64,000 nucleotides of DNA. Origin: Pararhizobium sp. YC-54. GTDB taxonomy: Bacteria; Pseudomonadota; Alphaproteobacteria; Rhizobiales; Rhizobiaceae. Within the stretch, counting starts at the first letter, position 1, and the number at the start of each line of letters is the position of its first letter. Position numbers and translations under genes: made by a program. The notes under the pieces are model-generated. The model was not told where the DNA came from and ran no database searches. It worked only from the letters and a program-made list of their open reading frames with translations. Below, in pieces: positions 37,474 to 45,745 of this stretch. The stretch is taken from NCBI RefSeq assembly GCF_025847205.1, contig NZ_JAOYTH010000004.1, positions 1 to 64,000 on the forward strand, given 5' to 3'.

Positions 37474-37751
37474 TCGATCACCTCGCCGCGCATGAGGAAC
37501 TTGGCAAAGGCGATCGACGAGACGAAGCCGATGAGGGCGATGATCAGCGCCGCTTCGAAATAGATCGAATTGGCGGTGCGGATCCCGAATGTCAGAAGCA
37601 GCAGCATGGCGTTGATGTAGAGTGCATCGAGTCCGAGGATGCGATCCTGCGCGCGTGGTCCCCGGGCCATCCGGAACAGCGCGCACCCCATGGCCAGTCC
37701 AAGCAGGATCTGGGACGCCAGGATCGACCAGATGATGAAGAGCTCGTTCAT
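37470..37751 (-). CDS. mnhF: Mrp/Pha cation:proton antiporter subunit F
   Basis: 93 residues, three membrane segments with the family signature RGPRAQDRILGLDALYINAM between the first and second. Small hydrophobic subunit of the antiporter complex. ATG 37751 was chosen because it overlaps the mnhE stop by 4 bases; the frame extends to 37805 inside mnhE. Confidence 0.92.
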   Translation of the reverse strand: MNELFIIWSILASQILLGLAMGCALFRMARGPRAQDRILGLDALYINAMLLLLTFGIRTANSIYFEAALIIALIGFVSSIAFAKFLMRGEVIE

Positions 37752-38236
37752 TCGAATATCTCCTTCAACGGGGTTTCGTAGCGGCGTTTGATCAGGTCGG
37801 ACCACACCGCGCCGTTTTCCAGATCAAGCACGTGGATGAGCAGAACACCCGTCTGGCGGTCGAACTCCAGCCAGGCCGTGCCGGGCGTTGCCGTCAGGAT
37901 GCAGGCGAGCAGCGCCAGCGCATTCTCGTCACGCAAGCTGATGTCGATTGCCACAAAACCGGAATTCGCCGGACGTCTTCCGGCACGCAGGATCACGGTC
38001 ATCACGGCAATGTTCGAGCGCAGCACATCGACGGCCACATGGCCTGCCAGGACGGCGATGCGGCCGAAATTCTTCAGTCGTGTCTTGTCGGGCTGAAGGT
38101 TGACCATGATCCAGGCAAAAACGACGCCGAGCATGGTGCCGAGCGCGATGTGGCCCGGCGAAACGGATTGGTTGATCAACAGCCACAACATCAGAAGTGA
38201 CAGCGACAGCAGCGGATAGGGGAACCAGTAGCGCAT
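37748..38236 (-). CDS. mnhE: Mrp/Pha cation:proton antiporter subunit E
   Basis: 162 residues. Two N-terminal membrane segments (LLSLSLLMLWLLI and HIALGTMLGVVFAWIMV), then a cytoplasmic domain with ALLACILTATPGTAWLEF and LLIHVLD, as in MnhE. It begins 4 bases after the mnhD stop and overlaps mnhF by 4 bases. Confidence 0.92.
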   Translation of the reverse strand: MRYWFPYPLLSLSLLMLWLLINQSVSPGHIALGTMLGVVFAWIMVNLQPDKTRLKNFGRIAVLAGHVAVDVLRSNIAVMTVILRAGRRPANSGFVAIDISLRDENALALLACILTATPGTAWLEFDRQTGVLLIHVLDLENGAVWSDLIKRRYETPLKEIFE

Positions 38237-38240
38237 GGTT

Positions 38241-39866
38241 CTATTGCCCTCCCGCCGCACCGGCCCGCGGAGCCTGCATCACGCGCCCGATATAGTTCTG
38301 CGGTTCACCCAGCGATTTCGCTGTTGCGTCCATGTAGCGCATGGCGGGTCCGGCCTGGAAGCTCAGGAAGACGCAGGCCGTCAGAAGCAGAAGAACCGGC
38401 GCAATCTCGATCAAAAACACACGTGGAATGGTACCTTCGATCGATGTCCAGAAGGTCCGGATGCCGACGCGGTTCATGGCGATCATGGCGGCGAGACCAG
38501 ACAGGATGAGCAGGGCGGTGTAGGCCCATTCGGCGCCGGAAACCGGGGCCTCGCTGCCAAAGCTGCCGGGATTGAAAAGGCCGTGCAGCATGGCGAATTT
38601 GGCAAGAAATCCCGAGAGCGGCGGCAGGCCGGACAAAAGGATGGCGCAGGTGCAGAAGCAGAGGCCGAGGACGGCCATGGTGCCGGGCACGGCGACGCCG
38701 CCCTCCTTTTCCTCCTCGTTCTCATCGACATCGCCATAGGCTTCCATCGTCACCGCCAGAACGTCGGCACCGGCATCACGGGCCCGTTCCACCAGTTCGA
38801 TCAGCAGGAAGAAGGCGCAGATCGTCAGTGTCGAGCTGACGAGATAAAACAGTGCGCCGCCGATGACCGCGCCGTTTCCGAGCCCGACCGCCGCCATCAA
38901 TGTGCCGGAGGAGACCAGCACGCAATAGCCGGCGAGCCTTCCCATCGCCTGTGAAGCCAGCACCCCGATCGCGCCGAAGCCAATCGTGAGGAGCCCGCCA
39001 TAAAGAAGAATGGGTTGCCCGAAACCGAGGGAGCCGCCGGCATCGCTGCCGAACAGCAGCATCGAAAGCCGCAGAAGAATATAGATGCCGACCTTGGTCA
39101 GAATGGCGAAGATCGCAGCCACCGGCGGGGTTGCGGCGGAATAGGTGGCGGGCAGCCAGAAGCCGAGCGGCCACATGCCGGCCTTGACGAGGAAGGCAAT
39201 GCCGAGAAGGGCGGCACCCGCCTCCATCAGCATCCGGCTTTCCGGTCCGATGGTGGCGATCCGCATCGCGAGGTCGGCCATGTTGAGCGTGCCGGTCGCG
39301 CCATAGATCAGGCTGACGCCGATCAGGAACAGCGAGGACGCGGCGAGGTTGACGGCGATGTAGTGCAGGCCCGCCTTTACCCTCATCGGCCCCGAGCCGT
39401 GCAATAGCAGGCCATAGGACGCGGCCAGCATCATTTCGAAGAAGACGAACAGGTTGAACAGGTCGCCGGTCAGGAAGGCGCCGTTGAGGCCCGCCAGCAT
39501 GAGCTGGAACAGCGAATGGAAATGATGGCCGGCACGGTGCCATTTCGCCATCGCGAACACCTGCGTCGCCATCGCCAGCAGTCCGGTCAGCACCAGCATC
39601 AGGGCCGACAGCCGGTCGAGCACCAGAACGATGCCGAAGGGTGCAGGCCAGTTTCCGAGCAGATAGACGCTGGCGCCGCCTTCGCCTTCTCCGGGGGAGG
39701 CAGCGCTCTGCATCAGCAGAATGCTGATGAGGAAAACCACGACGGTCGATGTGAAACCGATCACGCCTTTCAGCGTCCGATTGCGCTCATCGACAGGAAT
39801 GAGGCCCGCCGCCGTGATGATCGGCAGCAGGATCGGCAGGATGATCAGGTGGTGGAACCAGTTCAT
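38241..39866 (-). CDS. mnhD: Mrp/Pha cation:proton antiporter subunit D (NuoN/M-like)
   Basis: 541 residues, about 14 membrane segments, proton-conducting membrane transporter family shared with complex I subunits. Landmarks are FFEMMLAASYGLL (conserved membrane glutamate), LLGIAFLVKAGMWPLGFWLP (key lysine) and LLSGLPPLSGFLAKFAML. A loop near residue 375 is acidic (DVDENEEEKEGG). One of the two ion-translocating subunits. It starts 6 bases after mnhC. Confidence 0.93.
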   Translation of the reverse strand: MNWFHHLIILPILLPIITAAGLIPVDERNRTLKGVIGFTSTVVVFLISILLMQSAASPGEGEGGASVYLLGNWPAPFGIVLVLDRLSALMLVLTGLLAMATQVFAMAKWHRAGHHFHSLFQLMLAGLNGAFLTGDLFNLFVFFEMMLAASYGLLLHGSGPMRVKAGLHYIAVNLAASSLFLIGVSLIYGATGTLNMADLAMRIATIGPESRMLMEAGAALLGIAFLVKAGMWPLGFWLPATYSAATPPVAAIFAILTKVGIYILLRLSMLLFGSDAGGSLGFGQPILLYGGLLTIGFGAIGVLASQAMGRLAGYCVLVSSGTLMAAVGLGNGAVIGGALFYLVSSTLTICAFFLLIELVERARDAGADVLAVTMEAYGDVDENEEEKEGGVAVPGTMAVLGLCFCTCAILLSGLPPLSGFLAKFAMLHGLFNPGSFGSEAPVSGAEWAYTALLILSGLAAMIAMNRVGIRTFWTSIEGTIPRVFLIEIAPVLLLLTACVFLSFQAGPAMRYMDATAKSLGEPQNYIGRVMQAPRAGAAGGQ

Positions 39867-39872
39867 GCCGCG

Positions 39873-40208
39873 CTACTCCCTGCCGTCGACATGGTCGGTG
39901 CCTGTAAAGCCGCGAGAAGCCAGAAGAACGACGAGAAACAGCGCCGTCATGGCAAAGCCGATGACGATGGCCGTCAGCACCAGTGCCTGGGGAATGGGAT
40001 CGGTGTGGGTCAAAAGCCCGCCGGTGCCGCCGGGTTCCAGAACAGGCGGCGCGTTTACCCTGAGGCGGCCCATACCGAAGATGAAGAGATTGACGGCATA
40101 GGAGAGCAACGACAGGCCGATGATGACCTGATAGGTGCGCGGCCGGAAAAGAAGCCAGACGCCGGAGGCGGTCAGAACGCCGATGCCTGCGGAGAGAACC
40201 AGCTCCAT
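39873..40208 (-). CDS. mnhC: Mrp/Pha cation:proton antiporter subunit C (NuoK-like)
   Basis: 111 residues, three membrane segments, NuoK-like: VIIGLSLLSYAVNLFIFGMG, then DPIPQALVLTAIVIGFAMTA, the diagnostic DPxPQALVLTAIVI motif of MnhC. ATG 40208 shares its A with the mnhAB stop codon (TAATG). The Pfam-like length is normal. Confidence 0.94.
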   Translation of the reverse strand: MELVLSAGIGVLTASGVWLLFRPRTYQVIIGLSLLSYAVNLFIFGMGRLRVNAPPVLEPGGTGGLLTHTDPIPQALVLTAIVIGFAMTALFLVVLLASRGFTGTDHVDGRE

Positions 40209-43117
40209 TATACGGTCTCCTTCGCAGCCAGTTTTGCGGCCCTGATCTGGGCGCGGGGCACGCGCACGGACTGGTGGGCAAGTGCGATCAGGATCAGCAC
40301 GGTGGCGCCGAGAACCAGCGAGAACACACCGAGATCGAACAGGATCGCGGTTGCGAGCGGGATCTTGCCGATGACCGGCAGGGTTACGTATTGCGCGTGC
40401 GAGGTCAGGAACGGATAGCCGAAGGCCCAGGAACCGACGCCGGTCGCGGTGGCGACGAGCAAACCGATCGCCATCCAGCGCAGCGGATGGATCCGCAGCC
40501 GCTCCTCGACCCAACGCGTGCCGCCGGCCATATATTGCAGGATAAAGGCGATCGACATGGCGATACCGGCTGCAAAGCCGCCGCCGGGCAAATCGTGGCC
40601 GCGGAAGAACAGGAAGGCGGCCAGCATGCCGATGACGGGGAACATCCAGCGCATGATGACCGAGGGAACCAGCAAATATTCGGCGATGCTGTCACCCTTC
40701 TTGCGGTCCGGGTGATCGTCGTCGAATGCGTTCTGCAGACGCTGCTGCTCCGGCGTCTCAAGGCTTTCGGTGGCGGGTCGGAAACGCAGCAAAAGCGCGA
40801 ACACCGTCAAGGCGACGATGCACAGGACAGCAATCTCGCCCAGCGTATCGAAGCCACGGAAATCGACCAGAATGACGTTGACGGCATTGGTGCCGCCGCC
40901 TTCGCTATAGGCGCGTTCGAGGAAATAGCTCGAAATCGTCTCCGGCATTTCCCGGCTCATCATCGTGTAGGAGATAAGCATCATCCCAAGACCGGCGAAC
41001 ACGGCAAACGCGAGATCGCGCAGGCGGCGCAGGCGCGTGGACATCGTCATCATCTCCGGATCGTCCGGATCTTCAATACGCTTCGGCAGCCAGCGCAGTC
41101 CGAGCAGGATCAAAACTGTGGTGACGATCTCGACGAGCAATTGCGTTGCCGCGAGATCAGGTGCGGACAGCCAGACAAAGGTGAGGCAGGTGACAAGACC
41201 GGCGCCGCCGAGCAGGACCAGAGCAGCCAGGCGGTGGAACTTGGCCTGATAGGCCGCACCGACGGCGCAGACCATGCCGATCAGCCAGATCAGCGCGAAG
41301 GCCGGGTCGATGTTGCGCAGGACGATGGTGGCGGGCTTGAAACCCTGCGACAGAAGCGTGATCGCTCCGGCGAGGAGCGCGACCGCGACCAGGATACGCA
41401 TCTGTGGCTGCAGGCGGCGGGTGCCGGCGCGCATCTCGATCGACCGCGCCCATTTCCACGACAGGGTCACCAGCACGCGCTCGAAGATGCGCTGGCCCTC
41501 CAGGCGACGGAAGAAGGGTGGCCCCTCGATGCTGGTGGCGAGATAGGGGCGCATGATGAAAAACAGCCCGACGCCGCCGACCAGCGCGATCAGGCTCATG
41601 AACAGCGGCAGGGTCCAGCCGTGCCAGACGGCAAGGCTATAGACGGGCGTCGCGTCTCCGAGCACCGACCTGACGGCCGTGTGCAGGAAAGGGCCGATGG
41701 TCAGGGCCGGAAGGACGCCGACGACGAGGCAGGAGAAGACCAGGAAGTAAATCGGCGCGAGCATCCAGTGTGGCGGTTCGTGCGGTGTCTTGGGCAGGTC
41801 CTGCGGCGGCGGACCGAAGAAGACGCTGTAGATGAAGCGCAGCGAATAGGTCACGGCGAACATGCTGGCGAGCGTCGCGACATAGGGGGTGAGCGTGTCG
41901 AGAATATTGTATTTGTGCGTTTCGATCGCCTCGGCAAAGAACATTTCCTTCGACAGGAAGCCGTTCAGCAGCGGCACGCCCGCCATCGCGGCACTGGCGA
42001 CCATGGCCAGTGTCGCGGTGATCGGCATGTACTTGAACAGCCCGCTTAAGCGCCGCATGTCGCGCGTGCCGGTTTCATGGTCGATGATCCCGGCGGCCAT
42101 GAACAGCGAGGCCTTGAAGGTCGCATGGTTCATGGTGTGAAAGATTGCGGCGACCGCCGCCAGCGGGCTTCCAAGGCTCAGCAGTACGGTGATGAGGCCG
42201 AGATGGCTGATCGTCGAATAGGCAAGCAGCCCCTTGAGGTCCTGCTGGAAGATGGCGAAATAGGCGCCGAGCAAAAGGGTGCTGAGGCCGGCCAGGCCGA
42301 CGAGCCAGAACCACTGATCGGTGCCGGCCATGACGGGCCAGAGCCGGATCAGCAGAAACACACCGGCTTTGACGAGCGTGGCGGAGTGCAGATAGGCCGA
42401 TACCGGCGTCGGCGCTGCCATGGCGTGCGGCAGCCAGAAATGGAATGGAAACTGCGCGCTTTTCGTCAACGCTCCGAGCAGGATGAGGACCAGCACGGTG
42501 GTATAGAGCGGATCGTTGCGGATCAGATTGCCGGATGACAAGACGACGTCGAGATCGTAGCTGCCGACGATATGGCCGATCAGCATCAGCCCGACAAACA
42601 TGCACAAGCCGCCGGTGCCGGTCACCGTCAGGGCCATGCGGGCGCCGTCGCGGGCATGGGCATTGTGATGCCAGTAGCCGATCAAAAGGAAGGAAATGAT
42701 GCTGGTCAGTTCCCAGAAGATTGCCAGGAGAATCAGGTTGCCGGACAGGACGACGCCGAGCATCGCTCCCATGAAGGCGAGGAACAGCGCGAAAAAACGC
42801 GGTACCGGGTCGTTGGCCGACATGTAGTAGCGCGCATAGATGACGACGAGCAGGCCGATGGCGGTGACCAGGCTCGCAAACATCCAGGCGAACCCGTCCA
42901 TCCGCAGCGAGAAATTCAGGCCCAGCTCGGGAAGCCAGCTGACATCGTAACGAAGCACTTTGCCCGATGCGACGATGGGATAAAGAGCGGCCGACGTGGC
43001 CAGACAAAAAAGGGCGATCGATCCGGAAAGCCAGGCACTGGCAGTGCCCTTGTGGGCCGGAATGCAGATTGCAGCAAGGCTTCCCGCGAAAGGCGCAAGA
43101 ACCAGAATCAGAAGCAA
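40208..43117 (-). CDS. mnhAB: Mrp/Pha cation:proton antiporter fused subunits A and B
   Basis: 969 residues from TTG 43117. The NuoL-like MnhA part (to about residue 770) has PHAMAAPTPVSAYLHSA and LVKAGVFLLIRLWP. It is followed by the MnhA C-terminal domain and a fused MnhB (GHDLPGGGFAAGIAMSIAF, then ATILFDLGVFSLVLGATV). AB fusion is usual in rhizobia. No ATG, GTG or better codon exists near the expected start. The most native-looking start is the codon ATA at 43135, with AAAGGAA well placed upstream (reading xEIAATLLL). The frame stays open to 43804 without coding character. Confidence 0.87.
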   Translation of the reverse strand: MLLILVLAPFAGSLAAICIPAHKGTASAWLSGSIALFCLATSAALYPIVASGKVLRYDVSWLPELGLNFSLRMDGFAWMFASLVTAIGLLVVIYARYYMSANDPVPRFFALFLAFMGAMLGVVLSGNLILLAIFWELTSIISFLLIGYWHHNAHARDGARMALTVTGTGGLCMFVGLMLIGHIVGSYDLDVVLSSGNLIRNDPLYTTVLVLILLGALTKSAQFPFHFWLPHAMAAPTPVSAYLHSATLVKAGVFLLIRLWPVMAGTDQWFWLVGLAGLSTLLLGAYFAIFQQDLKGLLAYSTISHLGLITVLLSLGSPLAAVAAIFHTMNHATFKASLFMAAGIIDHETGTRDMRRLSGLFKYMPITATLAMVASAAMAGVPLLNGFLSKEMFFAEAIETHKYNILDTLTPYVATLASMFAVTYSLRFIYSVFFGPPPQDLPKTPHEPPHWMLAPIYFLVFSCLVVGVLPALTIGPFLHTAVRSVLGDATPVYSLAVWHGWTLPLFMSLIALVGGVGLFFIMRPYLATSIEGPPFFRRLEGQRIFERVLVTLSWKWARSIEMRAGTRRLQPQMRILVAVALLAGAITLLSQGFKPATIVLRNIDPAFALIWLIGMVCAVGAAYQAKFHRLAALVLLGGAGLVTCLTFVWLSAPDLAATQLLVEIVTTVLILLGLRWLPKRIEDPDDPEMMTMSTRLRRLRDLAFAVFAGLGMMLISYTMMSREMPETISSYFLERAYSEGGGTNAVNVILVDFRGFDTLGEIAVLCIVALTVFALLLRFRPATESLETPEQQRLQNAFDDDHPDRKKGDSIAEYLLVPSVIMRWMFPVIGMLAAFLFFRGHDLPGGGFAAGIAMSIAFILQYMAGGTRWVEERLRIHPLRWMAIGLLVATATGVGSWAFGYPFLTSHAQYVTLPVIGKIPLATAILFDLGVFSLVLGATVLILIALAHQSVRVPRAQIRAAKLAAKETV

Positions 43118-43526
43118 TGTCGCTGCGATCTCTATGTGCCCGTTTCCTTTAAAGCTTTCCGAATAACAGGACCGCGGGAGGTCCGTGAATGCTGCAGCAT
43201 TTGCGCGCCACGGCCGGTGCCCGAAGCGCACCGGGAAACGGCACAGGAGCACCTTGTTTTTATGTCTGCTTTCGGCTGCCGTGCCAACCCGCAACAGTGA
43301 TAAAATCGGCGGCCTGCGGCAATTCGTTGCTCGACGTGCCGCCAAGCCACAGTCCCGAAGGTTCAACCGGGAGGTGCCCTGCGCCACATGTGTTTGGAAA
43401 CATCCGGGTACGATTTTTGTAACGAAATGTAGGATCGGTGTGGCGGGAAATATTTCGACACCGAAAACGGCCGATGGCACCGGGCGCGTCGCGTGCGTTT
43501 TTCCCTGCTGCTGATATAAACACGGC
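43118..43526. promoter_or_regulatory. Divergent mnhAB / two-component intergenic region
   Basis: About 400 bases between two divergent operons. Visible structure: CGGTGT-N16-ACACCG (43436-43463) and the octamer palindrome CACATGTG (43385-43392). Either could be a regulator site, for instance for the OmpR-type protein encoded next. No clear sigma-70 promoter was picked out. The very weak ribosome-binding site of the response regulator gene suggests a short leader. Confidence 0.35.
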
Positions 43527-44240
43527 ATGGATACAACACCGCACATTCTTGTCGTTGACGATGATCCCGAGATTCGCCGCCTGCTTGGAAAATATCTCGA
43601 CGGGCAGGGTTTCCGCATCAGCCTGGCCGGGAGCAAGGGCGAGTGCGAGGCAAAGCTGGCCGAGCTGAAGATCGATCTTCTGGTTCTTGATGTCATGCTG
43701 CCGGATGGCTCCGGGCTCGATCTTTGCCGTTCGCTGCGGGGAAGGATGCCGCAGCTGTCGATCATCCTTCTGACGGCGCTGAAGGAAGATGTCGACAGGA
43801 TCATCGGGCTTGAATTCGGTGCCGACGACTATTTGGGAAAACCGTTCAATCCGCGCGAGCTGTCCGCCCGTATTCGCGCCGTGCTGCGCCGTGGCCGCGC
43901 CGAGCCACAACCCACAGGCAGCCGGCAATATGTCTTTGCCAACTATGTCGCCGATATCGAAAGCCGCACCCTGCATGCCCCTGACGGCAGCGCTGTCGAT
44001 CTGACCGGCGGTGAGTTCGAGCTGCTGGTGGTCTTTCTCCAGCGTCCGGGCCGTGTGCTGTCGCGTGATTCCCTGCTTGACCTGACGCAGGGGCGGACTG
44101 CCGATCCGTTCGACCGGTCGATCGATATCCTCGTCAGCCGCCTGCGCCGCAAACTCGGGGATGCCAGCGTTTTTGCCATGTTGAAGACGGTGCGCAACAA
44201 GGGTTATCAGCTTGCCGTTCCCGTCGAGCGGAGCAACTAG
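43527..44240 (+). CDS. OmpR-family two-component response regulator
   Basis: 237 residues. The receiver domain (about 5-120) has the acidic pocket LVVDDDPE, phospho-acceptor Asp55 in LLVLDVMLPDGSG, the threonine of ILLTAL and the lysine of LGKPFNPREL. The C-terminal winged helix (about 140-230) has DLTGGEFELLVVFLQRPGRV and RSIDILVSRLRRKLGD. It should bind DNA as a phosphorylated dimer. The stop TAG is followed with no gap by the kinase ATG. Targets are unknown; the divergent antiporter operon is an obvious candidate. Confidence 0.93.
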   Translation: MDTTPHILVVDDDPEIRRLLGKYLDGQGFRISLAGSKGECEAKLAELKIDLLVLDVMLPDGSGLDLCRSLRGRMPQLSIILLTALKEDVDRIIGLEFGADDYLGKPFNPRELSARIRAVLRRGRAEPQPTGSRQYVFANYVADIESRTLHAPDGSAVDLTGGEFELLVVFLQRPGRVLSRDSLLDLTQGRTADPFDRSIDILVSRLRRKLGDASVFAMLKTVRNKGYQLAVPVERSN

Positions 44241-45509
44241 ATGCTGTCGCTTCGCACGCGGTTTACGGCGTTGCTGATCATTTCCGTCGTTTTGGTGCTG
44301 GTGATCGCTGCGGTCGTGACGGCCTGGCTTCTGCGGAAGCCGCCGGAGGTCATGTACGATCGGGTTCTTGCTGAAAAGGCCGAATTTGCGCTTCTTTTGC
44401 TTCGAGCCGATCCCTTGGCGGCGCAGACCCTGCATATTGAAATCCGGGCCAAACCGGACGAAGATCGCATCGATCAGGAGCGGACGGACAATATTCTCGC
44501 GGAGGGCCGGCGCCAGGGTTACACGGCTGACGTCGTCGTGCTCAAGAGTTTCAATCCGCATCGCTGGGATATCGCCGTTCAGTTGGACGATGGCCGCTGG
44601 GCCTATCTCGATTTTCCCGAACCCGGCCCTTTTCCATATTTGCCGCTGGCAGCCTATCTGGCGCTGGTGGCGATCGGCATGACGGGCGTTGCGATCTATG
44701 TCAGCAACGTGATGATGAGACCTTTGCGCATTCTGGATGAAACGATCGCCAAGATCCGCCCCGACGGCATCATCCCTGAGCTGCCGGAGACCGGACCGGT
44801 GGAAGTTCGCACCACCGCCAAGACAATCAACCGGCTGGCAACGCGGCTCAATGCGACGGTCTCCAGCCGCATGCGCATGATCGCGGCTGCAGGTCACGAC
44901 ATGCGCACGCCGATGACCCGCATGCGGCTTCGCGCCGAATTTGTCGGTGATGGCGACGACCGGCAATCCTGGTTGAAGGATCTCGACGAGCTCGACCATA
45001 TCGCCGACAGCGCCATCCGGCTGGTGCGCGAGGAGGTCAGTCCGGCAGCGCGGGAACAGGTGTCGCTGGATGCGGTTCTGCGGTCTGTCGCCGAGGAGGT
45101 TCGCGAAACGGATCTGCCCGTCGATGAGGGGGCGATCGCGCCGGTGCTGGTCGAGGGCGCGCCGTTTGCGCTGAAACGGGCACTACGCAACCTGGTGGTG
45201 AACGCCGCGACCCATGGTCTGGGTGCCCGCGTTACGCTCGCCAGCCATGGCGAAGAGGCCATCCTGACGGTTATGGACAGCGGCCCCGGTATTCCGCAAG
45301 ACTTGCTCGATCGTGTGTTCGAGCCGTTCTTCCGCGTCGATCAGGCTCGACGCCAGCTTGTACCTGGCGCCGGTCTCGGCCTCGCAATTTCGCGCGAGAT
45401 CATCGAAAACCATGGCGGCACGATCACTATCGTCAATCGCCGGGAAGGTGGTCTCTTGCAGACCGTGCGCCTGCCAAAGTGTCAGCCGGCACCGGTTTCA
45501 CCGAAGTAG
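44241..45509 (+). CDS. Sensor histidine kinase partner
   Basis: 422 residues. Membrane helix 1 (about 8-30), a periplasmic segment of about 100 residues, helix 2 (about 134-156), HAMP-like linker, then HisKA with phospho-His219 in AAAGHDMRTPMTRMRLR. The catalytic domain has NLVVNAATHG (N box), DSGPGIP, FEPFFRVD and GAGLGLAISREI. It is a complete EnvZ/CpxA-type kinase. The H-box reads GHDMRTP rather than the common SHELRTP, a variant found in EnvZ-like kinases. The signal sensed is unknown. Confidence 0.93.
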   Translation: MLSLRTRFTALLIISVVLVLVIAAVVTAWLLRKPPEVMYDRVLAEKAEFALLLLRADPLAAQTLHIEIRAKPDEDRIDQERTDNILAEGRRQGYTADVVVLKSFNPHRWDIAVQLDDGRWAYLDFPEPGPFPYLPLAAYLALVAIGMTGVAIYVSNVMMRPLRILDETIAKIRPDGIIPELPETGPVEVRTTAKTINRLATRLNATVSSRMRMIAAAGHDMRTPMTRMRLRAEFVGDGDDRQSWLKDLDELDHIADSAIRLVREEVSPAAREQVSLDAVLRSVAEEVRETDLPVDEGAIAPVLVEGAPFALKRALRNLVVNAATHGLGARVTLASHGEEAILTVMDSGPGIPQDLLDRVFEPFFRVDQARRQLVPGAGLGLAISREIIENHGGTITIVNRREGGLLQTVRLPKCQPAPVSPK

Positions 45510-45662
45510 GTGGCGTTTTCCGTCTAGCCAGAAAACCAAGCGGGTCTGATTGACCTGCCGGTCCTGCTTGTGTGGGGTGGGTGTCGGCGTTCCCGCTTGA
45601 CCGGTGGAGACGCATCCTGCCTTGCTTGCTTGATGCAGGAGTCTTCAAAGACTGTAGGATGT
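45510..45662. other. Gap with nested hairpins, possible small RNA or leader
   Basis: Between the kinase stop and the terminator lies a structured stretch. AGTCTT-CA-AAGACT is a perfect hairpin at 45640-45653, and CATCCTGC (45612-45619) can pair with GTAGGATG (45654-45661) around it, 7 of 8. A bidirectional terminator follows. This could be the 3' end of the kinase transcript or a small RNA; the sequence alone does not decide. Confidence 0.3.
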
Positions 45663-45703
45663 AAAAAAGCGCGGCCGATCAATGTCAGCCGCGCTTCGTT
45701 TTT
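45663..45703. terminator. Bidirectional terminator between the kinase and efflux genes
   Basis: AAGCGCGGC (45667-45675) pairs with GCCGCGCTT (45688-45696). The stem is flanked by AAAAAA on the left and, after CG, TTTTT on the right, so it can end transcripts from both the sensor kinase (plus) and the outer-membrane efflux gene (minus). Confidence 0.88.
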
Positions 45704-45745
45704 CGTATGAGCCCGCCGACAGCAGCGAGCGCGCCCTGTTTCTTT

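Noticed and set aside
43136..43804. Long N-terminal extension of the MnhAB frame to 43804
   Set aside because: The translation lacks membrane character and family similarity, and it overlaps the divergent response-regulator gene; the frame is open only because GC content is high.
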